A DNA stretch of 64,000 nucleotides from Sphingomonas sp. (GTDB lineage Bacteria; Pseudomonadota; Alphaproteobacteria; Sphingomonadales; Sphingomonadaceae), in contig JAFIGU010000047.1 in assembly GCA_017849555.1 (NCBI GenBank), forward strand, positions 1 through 64,000. The letters run 5' to 3'. Positions 1-9,408 of the stretch are shown here, piece after piece. Under the pieces are notes generated by a model. The model was not told the origin of the DNA. It was given only the letters and a program-made list of their open reading frames with translations, and did not search any database. How positions within the stretch are numbered: position 1 is the stretch's first letter; every line of letters starts with the position of its first letter. Both the position numbers and the translations under genes were made by a program.

Positions 1-12
1 CACCCACCCCCC

Positions 13-47
13 AGCCCCTCCCTTCACGAGGGACGGGAGCAAGGAGG
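13..47. repeat. GGGAGGGG-type intergenic palindrome
   Basis: A short imperfect palindrome (cccctccc ... gagggacggg) lies just downstream of the pyrG stop. It belongs to the same family as copies near 2.25, 2.33, 19.9, 23.8, 30.75 and 63.05 kb. It may end the pyrG transcript, but there is no clean U-run, so that role is inferred from position only. Confidence 0.5.
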
Positions 48-58
48 AGGTGGGTCGT

Positions 59-1693
59 TTAGACCAGCCGGCTCTGCCGCACCGCCGCTTCGATGAAGCT
101 GGTGAACAAGGGGTGCGGATCGAACGGCTTGGATTTCAGCTCGGGGTGGAACTGGACCCCGACGAACCACGGATGATCGGGACGCTCGACGATCTCGGGC
201 AGCGTCCCGTCGGGCGACATGCCCGAAAAGACCAGCCCGCCCTTTTCGAGCACGTCGCGATAGGCGGTGTTGACTTCCCAGCGGTGGCGGTGCCGCTCGC
301 TGATCGTCGTATCGCCATAGATGGCCGCGACGCGGCTGTTGCCGCCTAGCGTCGCCTCATAGGCGCCGAGCCGCATCGTCCCGCCGAGATCGCCCGACGC
401 CTCGCGCTTCTCGAGCCCGTCGCGCCCCATCCATTCGGTGATCAGCCCGACGACCGGCTCATCGGTCGGGCCGAATTCGGTCGACGAGGCATTGGCGATC
501 CCACCCAGATCGCGCGCGCCCTCGATGCACGCCATCTGCATCCCGAAGCAGATCCCGAAATAGGGGATCTCGCGCTCGCGGGCGAAGCGCACGCTGGCGA
601 TCTTGCCCTCCGCGCCGCGCTCGCCGAACGCGCCGGGGACGAGGATCGCGTGGCACGGCTCGAGATGCGCGGCGATCTCGGCATCGTCGCCCTCGAACAA
701 TTCGGCGTCGATCCAGCGGATGTTGACCTTCACCCGATTCGCGATCCCGCCGTGGACCAGCGCCTCGTTGAGCGACTTGTATGCGTCCTGCAGCCCGACA
801 TATTTGCCGACCACGCCGACGGTCACCTCACCCTCGGGGTTGGTCAGGCGATCGACGATCTCCGACCAGCGCGAGAGATCGGGCGCCGAGGACGGGACGA
901 TGCCAAAGGCGCGCAGCACCTCCGAATCGAGCCCCTCGGCATGATATTGCAGCGGCACCGCATAGATGCTCTTGGCGTCGAGCGCCGGGATCACCGCGCT
1001 TTCGGGGACGTTGCAGAACAAGGCGATCTTGGCGCGCTCGCTCGCCGGCAGCGGATGTTCGCAGCGACACACCAGCACGTCGGGCTGGACGCCCAAGGCG
1101 GCGAGTTCGCGCACCGAATGCTGGGTCGGCTTGGTCTTCAATTCGCCCGCTGCGGCGATGAACGGGACGAGCGTGACGTGGATCGAGATCGCATTGCCAC
1201 GCCCGACCTCGTTCTTGAGCTGGCGGATCGCCTCGATGAACGGCAGCGATTCGATGTCGCCCACCGTGCCGCCGATCTCGCACAGCACGAAATCGAGATC
1301 GTCGGTCTCGTCCTTGGCGAAGGCCTTGATCGCATCGGTGACGTGCGGGATCACCTGCACCGTCGCGCCGAGATAGTCGCCGCGCCGCTCGCGCTGGATG
1401 ATCTGCTGATAGATCCGGCCCGAGGTGACATTGTCGCTCTGCCGCGCCGCGACCCCGGTGAACCGCTCATAATGGCCGAGATCGAGGTCGGTTTCCGCCC
1501 CGTCGTCGGTCACATAGACTTCGCCGTGCTGATAGGGACTCATCGTCCCCGGATCGACGTTGAGATAGGGATCGAACTTACGGATGCGGACACGATAGCC
1601 GCGCGCCTGCAAGAGCGCCGCGAGCGATGCCGCCATGAGACCCTTGCCGAGCGAGGAAACCACGCCGCCGGTGATGAAAATGAACCGCGCCAT
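59..1693 (-). CDS. pyrG: CTP synthase (glutamine hydrolysing)
   Basis: Converts UTP to CTP using ATP and glutamine-derived ammonia, the last step of pyrimidine nucleotide synthesis in the cytosol. The 544-residue length is typical of the family. The N-terminal synthase domain opens with [15 protein letters not shown] (residues 4-18, nucleotide-binding loop), and the C-terminal class I glutamine amidotransferase domain carries the nucleophile in GICFGMQMA (Cys382) and a late FHPEL motif holding the catalytic His/Glu. The ATG at 1693 gives the canonical N-terminus MARFIF. The gene follows secG on the same strand about 90 bases away, so the two are probably co-transcribed. Confidence 0.97.
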   Translation of the reverse strand: MARFIFITGGVVSSLGKGLMAASLAALLQARGYRVRIRKFDPYLNVDPGTMSPYQHGEVYVTDDGAETDLDLGHYERFTGVAARQSDNVTSGRIYQQIIQRERRGDYLGATVQVIPHVTDAIKAFAKDETDDLDFVLCEIGGTVGDIESLPFIEAIRQLKNEVGRGNAISIHVTLVPFIAAAGELKTKPTQHSVRELAALGVQPDVLVCRCEHPLPASERAKIALFCNVPESAVIPALDAKSIYAVPLQYHAEGLDSEVLRAFGIVPSSAPDLSRWSEIVDRLTNPEGEVTVGVVGKYVGLQDAYKSLNEALVHGGIANRVKVNIRWIDAELFEGDDAEIAAHLEPCHAILVPGAFGERGAEGKIASVRFAREREIPYFGICFGMQMACIEGARDLGGIANASSTEFGPTDEPVVGLITEWMGRDGLEKREASGDLGGTMRLGAYEATLGGNSRVAAIYGDTTISERHRHRWEVNTAYRDVLEKGGLVFSGMSPDGTLPEIVERPDHPWFVGVQFHPELKSKPFDPHPLFTSFIEAAVRQSRLV

Positions 1694-1780
1694 GGGAGAT
1701 AACGCCTAGCCTCGAAACAATGAACAGGACAAGCGCCTGCGTGCGCGCAGGCGCGATAAAATCCGGCGAACCGTTAAAAA

Positions 1781-2146
1781 TCAGCGCGCGAGCGGCACGC
1801 CGCTATTGTCGGCCGGCGCGGGCTGCCCCTGCGGCTGCGCCGCGGCGGGCGGCGCGCCCGCCGCGGGCGCCTGCTGCTGCACCGGCGCCGAGCGCTGGAG
1901 CGAGGTATCGACCGAGGTGGTGCTGCGCGTCGCCGCCAGTACCGCCAGCGCGATCGACATCAGCACGAAGATCGTCGCCAGGATCGCCGTCGTCCGCGTC
2001 AGGAAGTCCGCCGCGCCACGCGCGGACATCAGCCCCGCCGGGCTGCCGCTGGACGTCAGCCCGCCCCCCTCCGACCGTTGCATCAGAATCACCGTCACCA
2101 GCGCGGCGGCGATGATGGCATGGACGACAAGGAGAAAGGTGAACAT
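1781..2146 (-). CDS. secG: Preprotein translocase subunit SecG
   Basis: Small inner-membrane partner of SecYE that assists Sec-dependent export. The 121-residue product starts MFTFLLVVHAIIAAAL. It has two predicted membrane helices (about residues 3-23 and 50-72) joined by a loop containing the family signature QRSEGGGL and a G-S-P-A-G-rich stretch, followed by an Ala/Gln/Pro-rich cytoplasmic tail common in alphaproteobacteria. The frame stays open upstream to 2197, but the ATG at 2146 places the first helix at the N-terminus as in other SecG proteins. It lies upstream of pyrG on the same strand. Confidence 0.93.
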   Translation of the reverse strand: MFTFLLVVHAIIAAALVTVILMQRSEGGGLTSSGSPAGLMSARGAADFLTRTTAILATIFVLMSIALAVLAATRSTTSVDTSLQRSAPVQQQAPAAGAPPAAAQPQGQPAPADNSGVPLAR

Positions 2147-2251
2147 CGAGCTTCCAAAATTGCCTGCGTGGGCGGACCGGCGGCACATAGGGAGCAATCG
2201 CGATCAGGGCAATGCCGGGATCGCGCAGGTGCCTCCCCCTCGCCCTTTTAG

Positions 2252-2353
2252 CTCCCCTCCCGGGTGAAGGGAGGGGCTGGGGGTGGGTGGGTGTGAGGCG
2301 GGCGATGCGGCGCAACCCACCCCCGACCCTCCCTTGTTCAAGGGAGGGGAGAA
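2252..2353. repeat. Two GGGAGGGG palindromes in the secG-marR gap
   Basis: The 335-base gap between the secG start (2146) and the MarR gene (2482) contains two palindromes: cctccc ... gggaggggct at about 2252-2276 and ccctcccttg/caagggaggg at 2327-2353. A GT-rich run separates them. I see no other gene here. The gap should also hold the divergent promoters of secG and the MarR gene, but I could not assign convincing -35/-10 boxes. Confidence 0.6.
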
Positions 2354-2481
2354 GGCAGGCAGGCGCATCCCCGCCCTCGCCCGTCACCGAAATCGTGACA
2401 CCTCTGAAACCAGCCGCGCCCAGCCGCGTTGAGGCGCTATGAACCTGCCGGTCCCGGCCCCCTAAAGATCGGAATGTCGCT

Positions 2482-2910
2482 GTGCCGAGTTTTTCACAGC
2501 CGGAACTGAGTTCGTGGATGAACACGCTGGTCGGCTATGTGCGGTCCGGCGAGCCCGATCTCACGAACCGCCAAATGGCTCTATTGCTTGTGGTTTATCT
2601 GAGCCCAGGCCCGCATACCGTGCGTGGGCTGGCCCGGATCCTCAATGTCTCGAAACCGGTTGTCACGCGCGCCTTGAATAGACTGGGCGCGCTCGGCTAT
2701 CTGCGCCGCCAGCGTGACGATAGCGACAAGCGCAATATATTTGTCGCGCAGACATCCGAAGGGGCAATTTTTCTTGAGGAGTTCGGCCATCTCATCGGCG
2801 ACGGGGAACGATCGCCCGTCCGCAACGGCGGCACCGCGGAGCTTCGCACTGACGGGCCGCTCGCGCCCGCTCGATCCGCGCACCAACGCGGTACGTCCGG
2901 ACATCGCTGA
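2482..2910 (+). CDS. MarR-family winged-helix transcriptional regulator
   Basis: Likely a small dimeric DNA-binding regulator. The GTG-initiated 142-residue product has a winged-helix core: TNRQMALLLVVYL, then HTVRGLARILNVSKPVVTRA (helix-turn-helix, about residues 48-67), then the wing RRQRDDSDKRNIFV with the D-x-D-K/R signature of MarR proteins. After about residue 105 the sequence (ERSPVRNGGTAEL onward) is Arg/Gly/Pro-rich and no longer MarR-like, and it overlaps the next ORF in another frame. The true protein may once have ended earlier, or a frameshift may have extended it. Target genes are unknown; the argC neighbourhood does not identify a ligand. Confidence 0.75.
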   Translation: MPSFSQPELSSWMNTLVGYVRSGEPDLTNRQMALLLVVYLSPGPHTVRGLARILNVSKPVVTRALNRLGALGYLRRQRDDSDKRNIFVAQTSEGAIFLEEFGHLIGDGERSPVRNGGTAELRTDGPLAPARSAHQRGTSGHR

Positions 2911-3148
2911 TGTCCGGCTGGCCGAATATGTCTTCGCGCCGCATTACGCCGCCGCGGTGGAACGCCGCATAGCCGCGGAGACGGTGCTGCGCGCCGCGCG
3001 GCCGGTCGATTCCGAAGCCCTCGCGACGCTCGGCGCGGGCGAGCCGTTCGAATTACTCGACGTGACCGGCGGCGACGCCTGGGGCATCGCCACTGCGCAC
3101 GGGCTGGTCGGCTATCTCGACGCCGCGCTGCTGGAAAACCCGGCATGA
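2849..3148 (+). CDS. Small SH3-like domain protein, start uncertain
   Basis: An open frame encodes LDPRTNAVRPDIADVRLAEY..., then TVLRAARPVDSEALATLGAG and PFELLDVTGGDAWGIATAHG, ending GYLDAALLENPA. From family knowledge this resembles the N-terminal bacterial SH3 region (HAVRxDLADVxLA, LRAAP, GYVDAxAL) that precedes NlpC/P60 peptidase domains in sphingomonads, but no peptidase domain follows. No ATG, GTG or convincing TTG lies at a plausible position. A CTG at 2849, preceded by ggag at 2838-2841 with 7-base spacing, is the best candidate; a TTG at 2774 is an alternative. The stop overlaps the argC ATG (ATGA, 3145-3148), which implies translational coupling and suggests the frame is translated. 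Confidence 0.5.
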   Translation: MTGRSRPLDPRTNAVRPDIADVRLAEYVFAPHYAAAVERRIAAETVLRAARPVDSEALATLGAGEPFELLDVTGGDAWGIATAHGLVGYLDAALLENPA

Positions 3149-4062
3149 GCAAGAGCGTGTTCATCGACGGCGCGGTCGGCACCACCGGGCTCGAAATCCG
3201 CGAGCGGCTCGAAGGGCGCGACGGGCTGTCGCTGATCCTGCTCGACGAGGCGCGCCGCAAGGATCGCGAGGCACGCCGCGAGGCGCTCAACAGCGCCGAT
3301 TTCGTCATCCTGTGCCTTCCCGACGACGCCGCGCGCGAGGCGGTGGCGCTGATCGACAATCCGCATACCCGCGTGATCGACGCGTCCAGCGCGCATCGCG
3401 TCGCCGAGGGCTGGACCTACGGCTTTCCCGAACTCGGCTTCGACGTCGTCAACGCGCGCTTCGTGTCGAATCCCGGCTGCTACCCGACCGGCTTTCTCGC
3501 TCTGGTCGCGCCGCTGGTGCGCGCCGGGCTGATCCCGGCGGACTGGCCGCTCACCGTCAACGCCGTCTCGGGCTATTCGGGCGGCGGCAAGGCGTTGATC
3601 GAACGGTTCGAGAACGACGAGACGCTGGCGTATCGCGATTACGGCTTCGGCCTCGCGCACAAGCATCTCCCCGAGATGCAGCGCCACGCCGGGCTCGCTT
3701 ATGCCCCGGTCTTCGCGCCGATGGTGATCCGCGCGCATCGCGGGATGGTGGTCGAGGTGCCGCTGCCGCTCGCCGCCCTGCCGACCCGGCCGGGGCGCGA
3801 CGCGATCCTCGCCACGCTGACCGCCGCCTTCGCCGGCAGCCCGATCGTCACGGTGCATCAGGGCCAGCCCGACGAACTGCTCGTGCGCGAATCCGCCGCG
3901 GGCAACGACCGGCTCGACCTTTACGTCTTCGCCGGCGCGGACGGTGCGCAGGCGCGGCTCGTCGCGACGCTCGACAATCTCGGCAAGGGCGCGTCGGGCG
4001 CGGCGGTCCAGAGCCTCAATCTGATGGCCGGGCTCGATCCGCTCGCCGGCCTCAATCTGTAG
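3145..4062 (+). CDS. argC: N-acetyl-gamma-glutamyl-phosphate reductase
   Basis: NADPH-dependent reduction of N-acetylglutamyl 5-phosphate to the semialdehyde, third step of arginine synthesis. The 305-residue length matches the shorter, type 2 ArgC family. Visible features are the N-terminal Rossmann start FIDGAVGTTGLEIRERL (residues 5-21), the catalytic cysteine in SNPGCYPTG, and the GYSGGGK loop with KHLPEMQRH substrate-binding residues. It overlaps the preceding SH3-like ORF by ATGA and is followed after 9 bases by zwf, so it may share a transcript with the glucose-catabolism genes. Confidence 0.95.
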   Translation: MSKSVFIDGAVGTTGLEIRERLEGRDGLSLILLDEARRKDREARREALNSADFVILCLPDDAAREAVALIDNPHTRVIDASSAHRVAEGWTYGFPELGFDVVNARFVSNPGCYPTGFLALVAPLVRAGLIPADWPLTVNAVSGYSGGGKALIERFENDETLAYRDYGFGLAHKHLPEMQRHAGLAYAPVFAPMVIRAHRGMVVEVPLPLAALPTRPGRDAILATLTAAFAGSPIVTVHQGQPDELLVRESAAGNDRLDLYVFAGADGAQARLVATLDNLGKGASGAAVQSLNLMAGLDPLAGLNL

Positions 4063-4071
4063 GGAGATACA

Positions 4072-5535
4072 ATGCAGCGTAACCCCGTCGCCAAGCTGCT
4101 GTTGTTCGGCGCGACCGGCGATCTCGCGCAGCGCATGCTGCTGCCCTCGCTCTACAATCTGCATGCCGACGGGCTGCTTGCGCCGGGGCTGACGATCACC
4201 GGCTCGGCGCGCTCCGACCTCGACGACGCGGGGTATCGCAAATTCGCCAGGGAAGCACTCGATCATTACCTTCCCGATGATCGCAAGCAGGCCAAGACGA
4301 TCGCGAGCTTCCTCGATCGGCTGAGCTACCAGCCCGCCGACCTGTCGGACGAAAAGACCTACCAGCCGCTCGCCGACAAGGTGGGCGACGTTTCGGGCGG
4401 CCTCGCGATCTTCCTCTCGACCGCGCCGTCGCTGTTCGAGCCGGCGGTGAAGGGGCTCGCCGCGGTCGGGCTGGCCGGCGATACCGTGCGGATCGGGCTG
4501 GAAAAGCCGCTCGGCTACGATCTCGCGTCGAGCCGCGAGATCAACGACACGGTGGCGCGGGTCTTCCCCGAGGACCGGATCTTCCGCATCGATCACTATC
4601 TCGGCAAGGAGACGGTGCAGAACATCCTCGCGCTGCGCTTCGGCAATTCCTTCTTTGAGCCGGTGTGGAACGCGCGCGGGATCGACAATGTCCAGATCAC
4701 CGTCGCCGAGACGGTCGGGCTGGAGGATCGCGCGAGCTATTATGACGGCGCCGGCGCGCTGCGCGACATGGTGGCGAATCATATGCTCCAGCTCGTCGCG
4801 CTGATCGCGATGGAGCCGCCCGCCCGCTTCGACACCAGTGCGATCCGCGACGAAAAGGCCAAGGTTTTCCGGTCTTTGCGCCAGATGAAGCCCGAGGAAG
4901 TGCCGCACAATACGGTAATCGGCCAATATCTCGGCGGCGCGGTGAACGGCGCGATCGTTAAGGGCTATGACGAGGAACTCGGCCGGGATTCGAACACCGA
5001 GACGTTCGTCGCGGTCAAGGCGCATGTCGACAATTGGCGCTGGCAGGGCGTGCCCTTCTATCTGCGCACCGGCAAGCGCATGACCGCGCGCCGCTCAGAA
5101 ATCGCGATCCAGTTCAAGCCGGTGCCGCATTCGATGTTCGCCGGGCGCGGCGGGCTGCTCCAGCCCAACATGCTGATCATCCGCCTCCAGCCGGAGGAAT
5201 ATATCCAGCTGCTGGTGATGGCGAAGGAGCCGGGGCTCGATCGCGACGGCATCCGGCTGCGCGAAGTGCCGCTCAACCTCAGCCTCGATGCCGAATTCGC
5301 CGGCACGCGGCGGCGGATCGCTTACGAACGGCTGCTGCTCGATCTGATCGAGGGCGACCAGACATTGTTCGTCCGCCGCGACGAGGTGGAGGCGCAATGG
5401 ACGTGGATCGACGCGATCCGCGCCGGCTGGACCGCCAACGACATGAAGCCGAAGCATTATCCGGCCGGCACCTGGGGGCCTTCCGCCGCGATCGCGCTGA
5501 CGGAGCGCGACGGGGTGACCTGGCAGGACGATTGA
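4072..5535 (+). CDS. zwf: Glucose-6-phosphate 1-dehydrogenase
   Basis: Oxidises glucose 6-phosphate to 6-phosphogluconolactone with NAD(P)+, feeding the Entner-Doudoroff route. The 487-residue protein is normal length. It has the nucleotide-binding start LLLFGATGDLAQRMLLPSLY (residues 9-28), the K-P-L-G-Y-D motif, and the active-site RIDHYLGKE with the catalytic histidine region conserved. It begins the run zwf-pgl-edd-glk-eda; a repeat-filled gap of 216 bases separates it from pgl. Confidence 0.97.
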   Translation: MQRNPVAKLLLFGATGDLAQRMLLPSLYNLHADGLLAPGLTITGSARSDLDDAGYRKFAREALDHYLPDDRKQAKTIASFLDRLSYQPADLSDEKTYQPLADKVGDVSGGLAIFLSTAPSLFEPAVKGLAAVGLAGDTVRIGLEKPLGYDLASSREINDTVARVFPEDRIFRIDHYLGKETVQNILALRFGNSFFEPVWNARGIDNVQITVAETVGLEDRASYYDGAGALRDMVANHMLQLVALIAMEPPARFDTSAIRDEKAKVFRSLRQMKPEEVPHNTVIGQYLGGAVNGAIVKGYDEELGRDSNTETFVAVKAHVDNWRWQGVPFYLRTGKRMTARRSEIAIQFKPVPHSMFAGRGGLLQPNMLIIRLQPEEYIQLLVMAKEPGLDRDGIRLREVPLNLSLDAEFAGTRRRIAYERLLLDLIEGDQTLFVRRDEVEAQWTWIDAIRAGWTANDMKPKHYPAGTWGPSAAIALTERDGVTWQDD

Positions 5536-5554
5536 TCGACCGCCTGCACTCCCA

Positions 5555-5700
5555 CCGTCACCCCGGCCTTGTGCCGGGGTCCACCGGGAGGCAAAGGCTG
5601 GACAAGAGGTTCTTGCCGTGAGGCTGGAGGCACAGTGGACCCCGGCACAAGCCTGTCCTCAGCGCCTGCCTTGCAGGCAGTCGAAGGGGCCGGGGTGACG
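5555..5700. repeat. Composite palindrome (ccccggcctt/gtgccgggg type)
   Basis: Between zwf and pgl lies an inverted repeat whose arms read gtcaccccggccttgtgccg at the left and the complementary ggcacaag ... ggccggggtgacg at the right. The inside carries a second hairpin, gcctgccttgcaggcag. The element resembles the paired palindromes found elsewhere in the window. It probably forms a structured RNA in the ED transcript and may tune relative expression; that role is inference. Confidence 0.7.
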
Positions 5701-5751
5701 AGAGTTCCAATCTCGGCTCCCGCCATTGCGGACGCACGATAAGGATTTGAA

Positions 5752-6459
5752 ATGAGCGACGAAATCGAATGGTGGGAATATGACGACGCGGCCGAGATGG
5801 CGGACGCGGTCGCCGGCGATATCGGTTTCATCATCGAAAGCGCGATCGACGCGCGCGGCGCGGCGGTGATCGCGCTCGCCGGGGGCAAGACCCCGGTGCC
5901 GGTCTACGAAAAGCTCGCCGCGACCAAGCTCGACTGGAAGCGCGTGACGATCATCCCGACCGACGAGCGGATCGTCCCGCTGGGCGACGCGCTGTCGAAC
6001 GTGACGATGATCGGCAAGACCTTCCTTCCCAAGGGCGCGCGGGTGATCCCGATCGTCCCCAAGGCGACTGACGATTACAAGGCCGCGGGCCGCTCGGCCG
6101 ATGCGCTGATGCAGGATCTGCACTGGCCGCTCGATCTGTGCCTGCTCGGAGTGGGCGGCGACGGGCATACCGCGTCGATCTTCCCCGGCCCCGATTATGA
6201 CGAGGCGTTGAACGGCCCGCGCGAGCGGCGCGCGCTGGGGGTGATGCCCGATCCGCTGCCGCCCGAGGCGCCGGTGGCACGCGTCACCTTGTCGCGTGAA
6301 GGCATCGTCACCGCGCGCGCGCTGATGATCGCGGTGACCGGCGCGGCGAAGAAGAAGGTGATCGAACAGGCGATCGCCAAGGGCGCCGGCTCGCCCTGGC
6401 CGATCGGCCGCGTGCTCGCCGACGCCGAACTGCCGGTGGATATCCACTGGGCGCCGTGA
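5752..6459 (+). CDS. pgl: 6-phosphogluconolactonase
   Basis: Hydrolyses 6-phosphoglucono-1,5-lactone to 6-phosphogluconate, linking Zwf to Edd. The 235-residue protein belongs to the NagB-like (DevB) family: it has LAGGKTPVPVYEKLA (phosphate-binding loop), IPTDERIVPLGDALSN, and the family motif LLGVGGDGHTASIFPG. The start MSDEIEWWEYDD is the first ATG after the repeat. It is flanked by palindromic repeats on both sides, yet its order in the pathway fits a single functional cluster. Confidence 0.95.
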   Translation: MSDEIEWWEYDDAAEMADAVAGDIGFIIESAIDARGAAVIALAGGKTPVPVYEKLAATKLDWKRVTIIPTDERIVPLGDALSNVTMIGKTFLPKGARVIPIVPKATDDYKAAGRSADALMQDLHWPLDLCLLGVGGDGHTASIFPGPDYDEALNGPRERRALGVMPDPLPPEAPVARVTLSREGIVTARALMIAVTGAAKKKVIEQAIAKGAGSPWPIGRVLADAELPVDIHWAP

Positions 6460-6482
6460 GACTCCCGCACCGCCGCCCTCCC

Positions 6483-6577
6483 CGTCATTCCCGCGAAGGC
6501 GGGAATCCATTAACGCAGGTTCAGGATGGAGCCGGAACATCAGCGTGAATAGATTCCCGCCTTCGCGGGAATGACGG
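6483..6577. repeat. cgtcattcccgcgaaggcgg-type inverted repeat
   Basis: Two near-perfect inverted arms (cattcccgcgaaggcgggaa and its complement) surround about 45 bases between pgl and edd. Each arm is itself a small hairpin. The same family recurs at 16366-16461 and 58461-58557, and a diverged copy lies at 43884-43965. Confidence 0.85.
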
Positions 6578-6622
6578 ACAAGGAAGAGTTCACCCCGCTC
6601 GGGGCAAAACGGAAACGCAAGC

Positions 6623-8428
6623 ATGAACCCCGTCGTCGCCGCCGTCACCGATCGCATCATCGAGCGCAGCCGTGAGAGCCGCGCGCGTTATCTGTCGCTG
6701 CTCGATCGTGCGCGCGACGGGTGGATCGGCCGTCCGTCGCTGGGCTGCGCCAACCTCGCCCACGCTTATGCCGGGACGCCCGAGGATCGCGCGGCGATGA
6801 AGGCCGATGCGGGGATGAACATCGGCATCGTCACTGCGTACAACGACATGCTCTCCGCGCATGCGGTCTATTATCGCTATCCCGAGTTGATCAAGCTGTG
6901 GGCGCGCGAGGCGGGCGCGACCGCGCAGGTCGCCGGCGGGGTGCCGGCGATGTGCGACGGCGTGACGCAGGGCTATGCCGGGATGGAATTGTCGCTGTTC
7001 AGCCGCGACACGATCGCGCTGGCGACCGCGGTCGCGCTGAGCCACGGCACCTTCGAGGGCGCGCTGCTGCTCGGCATCTGCGACAAGATCGTCCCTGGCC
7101 TGTTGATGGGCGCGCTGCGTTTCGGGCATTTGCCGATGCTGCTCGTCCCCGGCGGCCCGATGCCCTCGGGGCTGCCCAACAAGGCCAAGGCCGCGGTGCG
7201 TGAACGTTTCGCCACCGGCGAGGCGACCCGCGAGGAGTTGCTCGACAGCGAGATCGCCGCCTATCACGGCCACGGCACCTGCACCTTCTACGGCACCGCC
7301 AACACCAACCAGATGATGATGGAGGTAATGGGGCTGCACATCCCCGGCGCCGCCTTCGTCAACCCCGGCACCAAATTGCGGCAGGAACTGACCCGCGCCG
7401 CGGTCCACCGTGTCGCCGGGCTCGGCTGGCGCGGGGAGGATTACCGCCCGATCGGCCAGTGCGTCGACGAGCGTGCGATCGTCAATGCCGCGGTCGGATT
7501 GCTCGCCACCGGCGGGTCGACCAACCATCTGCTCCACGTCCCGGCGATCGCGCGCGCGGCAGGGATCGTGATCGACTGGGAGGATTTCGACCGGCTTTCG
7601 GGGGCGGTGCCGCTGATCGCACGCGTCTATCCCAATGGCGCGGCGGACGTGAACGCGTTCGAGGAAGCCGGCGGGATGCCGTTCGTGATCCGCGAGCTGA
7701 TCGCGGGCGGCTATCTTCACGGCGATATCCTTACCGCGGGCGCGGAGACGCTGACGGGATTGAAGCCGGCGCTCGAGAACGATGCTTTGACCTGGCGTGA
7801 TCCGGGCGCCAGCGGGGACGAGGCGATCCTCCGCCCCGTCTCCGCCGCCTTCTCGCCCGACGGCGGGATGCGCATCCTTACCGGCAATATCGGCCGCGCG
7901 TGCATCAAGGTCTCGGCGGTCGAGCCGGATCGCTGGATCGTCGAGGCGCCCGCGCGGGTGTTCAACGACCAGTCCGAGGTGCTCGACGCGTTCAAGCGGG
8001 GCGAGCTGGAGCGCGATGTCGTGGTGGTGGTGCGCTATCAGGGGCCGCGCGCCAACGGCATGCCCGAGCTTCATAAGCTCACCCCGCCGCTCGGCGTGCT
8101 GCAGAATCGCGGTTTCCGCGTCGCCCTCGTCACCGATGGCCGCATGTCGGGGGCGAGCGGCAAGGTGCCGTGCGCGATCCACGTCTCGCCCGAGGCGCTG
8201 GGCGGCGGCGCGATCGGGCTGATCCGCGACGGCGATATCGTGCGGCTCGACGCAGTGGCAGGGACGCTCGAGGCCCTGGTCGACGGTGCCGAGTGGCTGG
8301 CGCGGACCCCCGCCCCTGCCCCGGCCGCGGCGGACGGGTTCGGGCGCGAATTGTTCGGGCTGTTCCGCGGGGCGGCGGACGAAGCCGAAAAGGGCGCCAG
8401 CGCGATTCTCGCCAGCGCCGGACTGTAA
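6623..8428 (+). CDS. edd: Phosphogluconate dehydratase
   Basis: Dehydrates 6-phosphogluconate to 2-keto-3-deoxy-6-phosphogluconate, the committing step of the Entner-Doudoroff pathway. It is an Fe-S enzyme of the IlvD/Edd family, and 601 residues is the usual length. Conserved cysteine-containing segments are visible: [22 protein letters not shown], and [20 protein letters not shown]. The C-terminus has the IlvD/Edd signature [21 protein letters not shown] short 14-base gap leads to glk. Confidence 0.97.
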   Translation: MNPVVAAVTDRIIERSRESRARYLSLLDRARDGWIGRPSLGCANLAHAYAGTPEDRAAMKADAGMNIGIVTAYNDMLSAHAVYYRYPELIKLWAREAGATAQVAGGVPAMCDGVTQGYAGMELSLFSRDTIALATAVALSHGTFEGALLLGICDKIVPGLLMGALRFGHLPMLLVPGGPMPSGLPNKAKAAVRERFATGEATREELLDSEIAAYHGHGTCTFYGTANTNQMMMEVMGLHIPGAAFVNPGTKLRQELTRAAVHRVAGLGWRGEDYRPIGQCVDERAIVNAAVGLLATGGSTNHLLHVPAIARAAGIVIDWEDFDRLSGAVPLIARVYPNGAADVNAFEEAGGMPFVIRELIAGGYLHGDILTAGAETLTGLKPALENDALTWRDPGASGDEAILRPVSAAFSPDGGMRILTGNIGRACIKVSAVEPDRWIVEAPARVFNDQSEVLDAFKRGELERDVVVVVRYQGPRANGMPELHKLTPPLGVLQNRGFRVALVTDGRMSGASGKVPCAIHVSPEALGGGAIGLIRDGDIVRLDAVAGTLEALVDGAEWLARTPAPAPAAADGFGRELFGLFRGAADEAEKGASAILASAGL

Positions 8429-8442
8429 TCGGGGGAAGCGGG

Positions 8443-9408
8443 ATGGAAGTTGTCGCGGTCGATATCGGCGGGACGCACGCCCGCTTCGCGATCGCCGAGG
8501 TCGAGCATGGCCGCGTGGTCCGGCTGGGCGCGCCGGTGACGCTCAAGACCGCCGAACATGCCTCGCTGCAAACCGCCTGGCAGGCGTTCGCCGCCGGGCT
8601 CGGCCGCGCCGTCCCCCGGGCCGCGGCGATCTCGGTCGCGTCGCCGATCACCGGCGATCTGATCCGGCTGACCAACAATCCCTGGGTGATCCGCCCGTCG
8701 CTCATCCCCGAGCGGCTCGGCGCGGAAACCTATACGATCATCAACGATTTCGGGGCGGTCGGGCATGCCGTGGCACAAATGCCCGCCGACCAGTTCGAGC
8801 ATCTCTGCGGCCCCGATGTGCCGCTGCCGGCGGAGGGCGTCACCACCGTCTGCGGCCCCGGCACCGGGCTGGGGGTGGCGCAGGTGCTGCGTACCGCGGC
8901 GCGCTATCATGTCCTCGCCACCGAGGGCGGGCATGTCGATTACGCCCCGCTCGACGCGATCGAGGATGCGCTGGTGCAGCGGCTGCGCAAGGCCTTCACC
9001 CGCGTCTCGACCGAGCGCGTCTGCGCCGGGCCGGGGATCGTCGCGATCTACGAAACGCTCGCCGAGCTCGAGGGCCGCGCGGTGTCGATGCGTGACGATC
9101 GGACGATCTGGCAGGAGGCGCTCGAGGGCACCGATCCGCTCGCGCTCGCCGCGCTCGATCGCTTCTGCCTCGCGCTCGGCGCGGTGGCGGGCGATCTCGC
9201 GCTGGCCCAGGGCGGCAAGGGTGTGGTGATCGCGGGCGGGCTCGGGCTCAGGATCAAGGACAAATTGCTCCGCTCGGGCTTCGCGCACCGCTTCGTCGCC
9301 AAGGGCCGGTTCCAGTCAATGATGGCGGAGATCCCGGTCAAGCTGATCACCCATCCCCAGCCCGGCCTGTTCGGCGCCGCGGCCGCCTTTGCCCAGGAGC
9401 ATGAATGA
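8443..9408 (+). CDS. glk: Glucokinase
   Basis: ATP-dependent phosphorylation of glucose to glucose 6-phosphate, supplying Zwf. The 321-residue product begins MEVVAVDIGGTHARFAIAEV, the ASKHA-fold phosphate 1 loop (DIGGTHARF) of the GlcK family. It also has TIINDFGAVGHAVA (catalytic Asp region), CGPGTGLGVAQ, and ATEGGHVDYAP. The ATG at 8443 sits right after the edd stop. The gene ends with ATGA overlapping the eda start, so the two are translationally coupled. Confidence 0.95.
   Translation: MEVVAVDIGGTHARFAIAEVEHGRVVRLGAPVTLKTAEHASLQTAWQAFAAGLGRAVPRAAAISVASPITGDLIRLTNNPWVIRPSLIPERLGAETYTIINDFGAVGHAVAQMPADQFEHLCGPDVPLPAEGVTTVCGPGTGLGVAQVLRTAARYHVLATEGGHVDYAPLDAIEDALVQRLRKAFTRVSTERVCAGPGIVAIYETLAELEGRAVSMRDDRTIWQEALEGTDPLALAALDRFCLALGAVAGDLALAQGGKGVVIAGGLGLRIKDKLLRSGFAHRFVAKGRFQSMMAEIPVKLITHPQPGLFGAAAAFAQEHE

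Noticed and set aside
3112..5025. Very long minus-strand open frame opposite argC and zwf (over 600 codons)
   Set aside because: Antisense shadow of two clear genes in high-GC DNA; composition is His/Arg/Asp-rich noise and no family features are visible.
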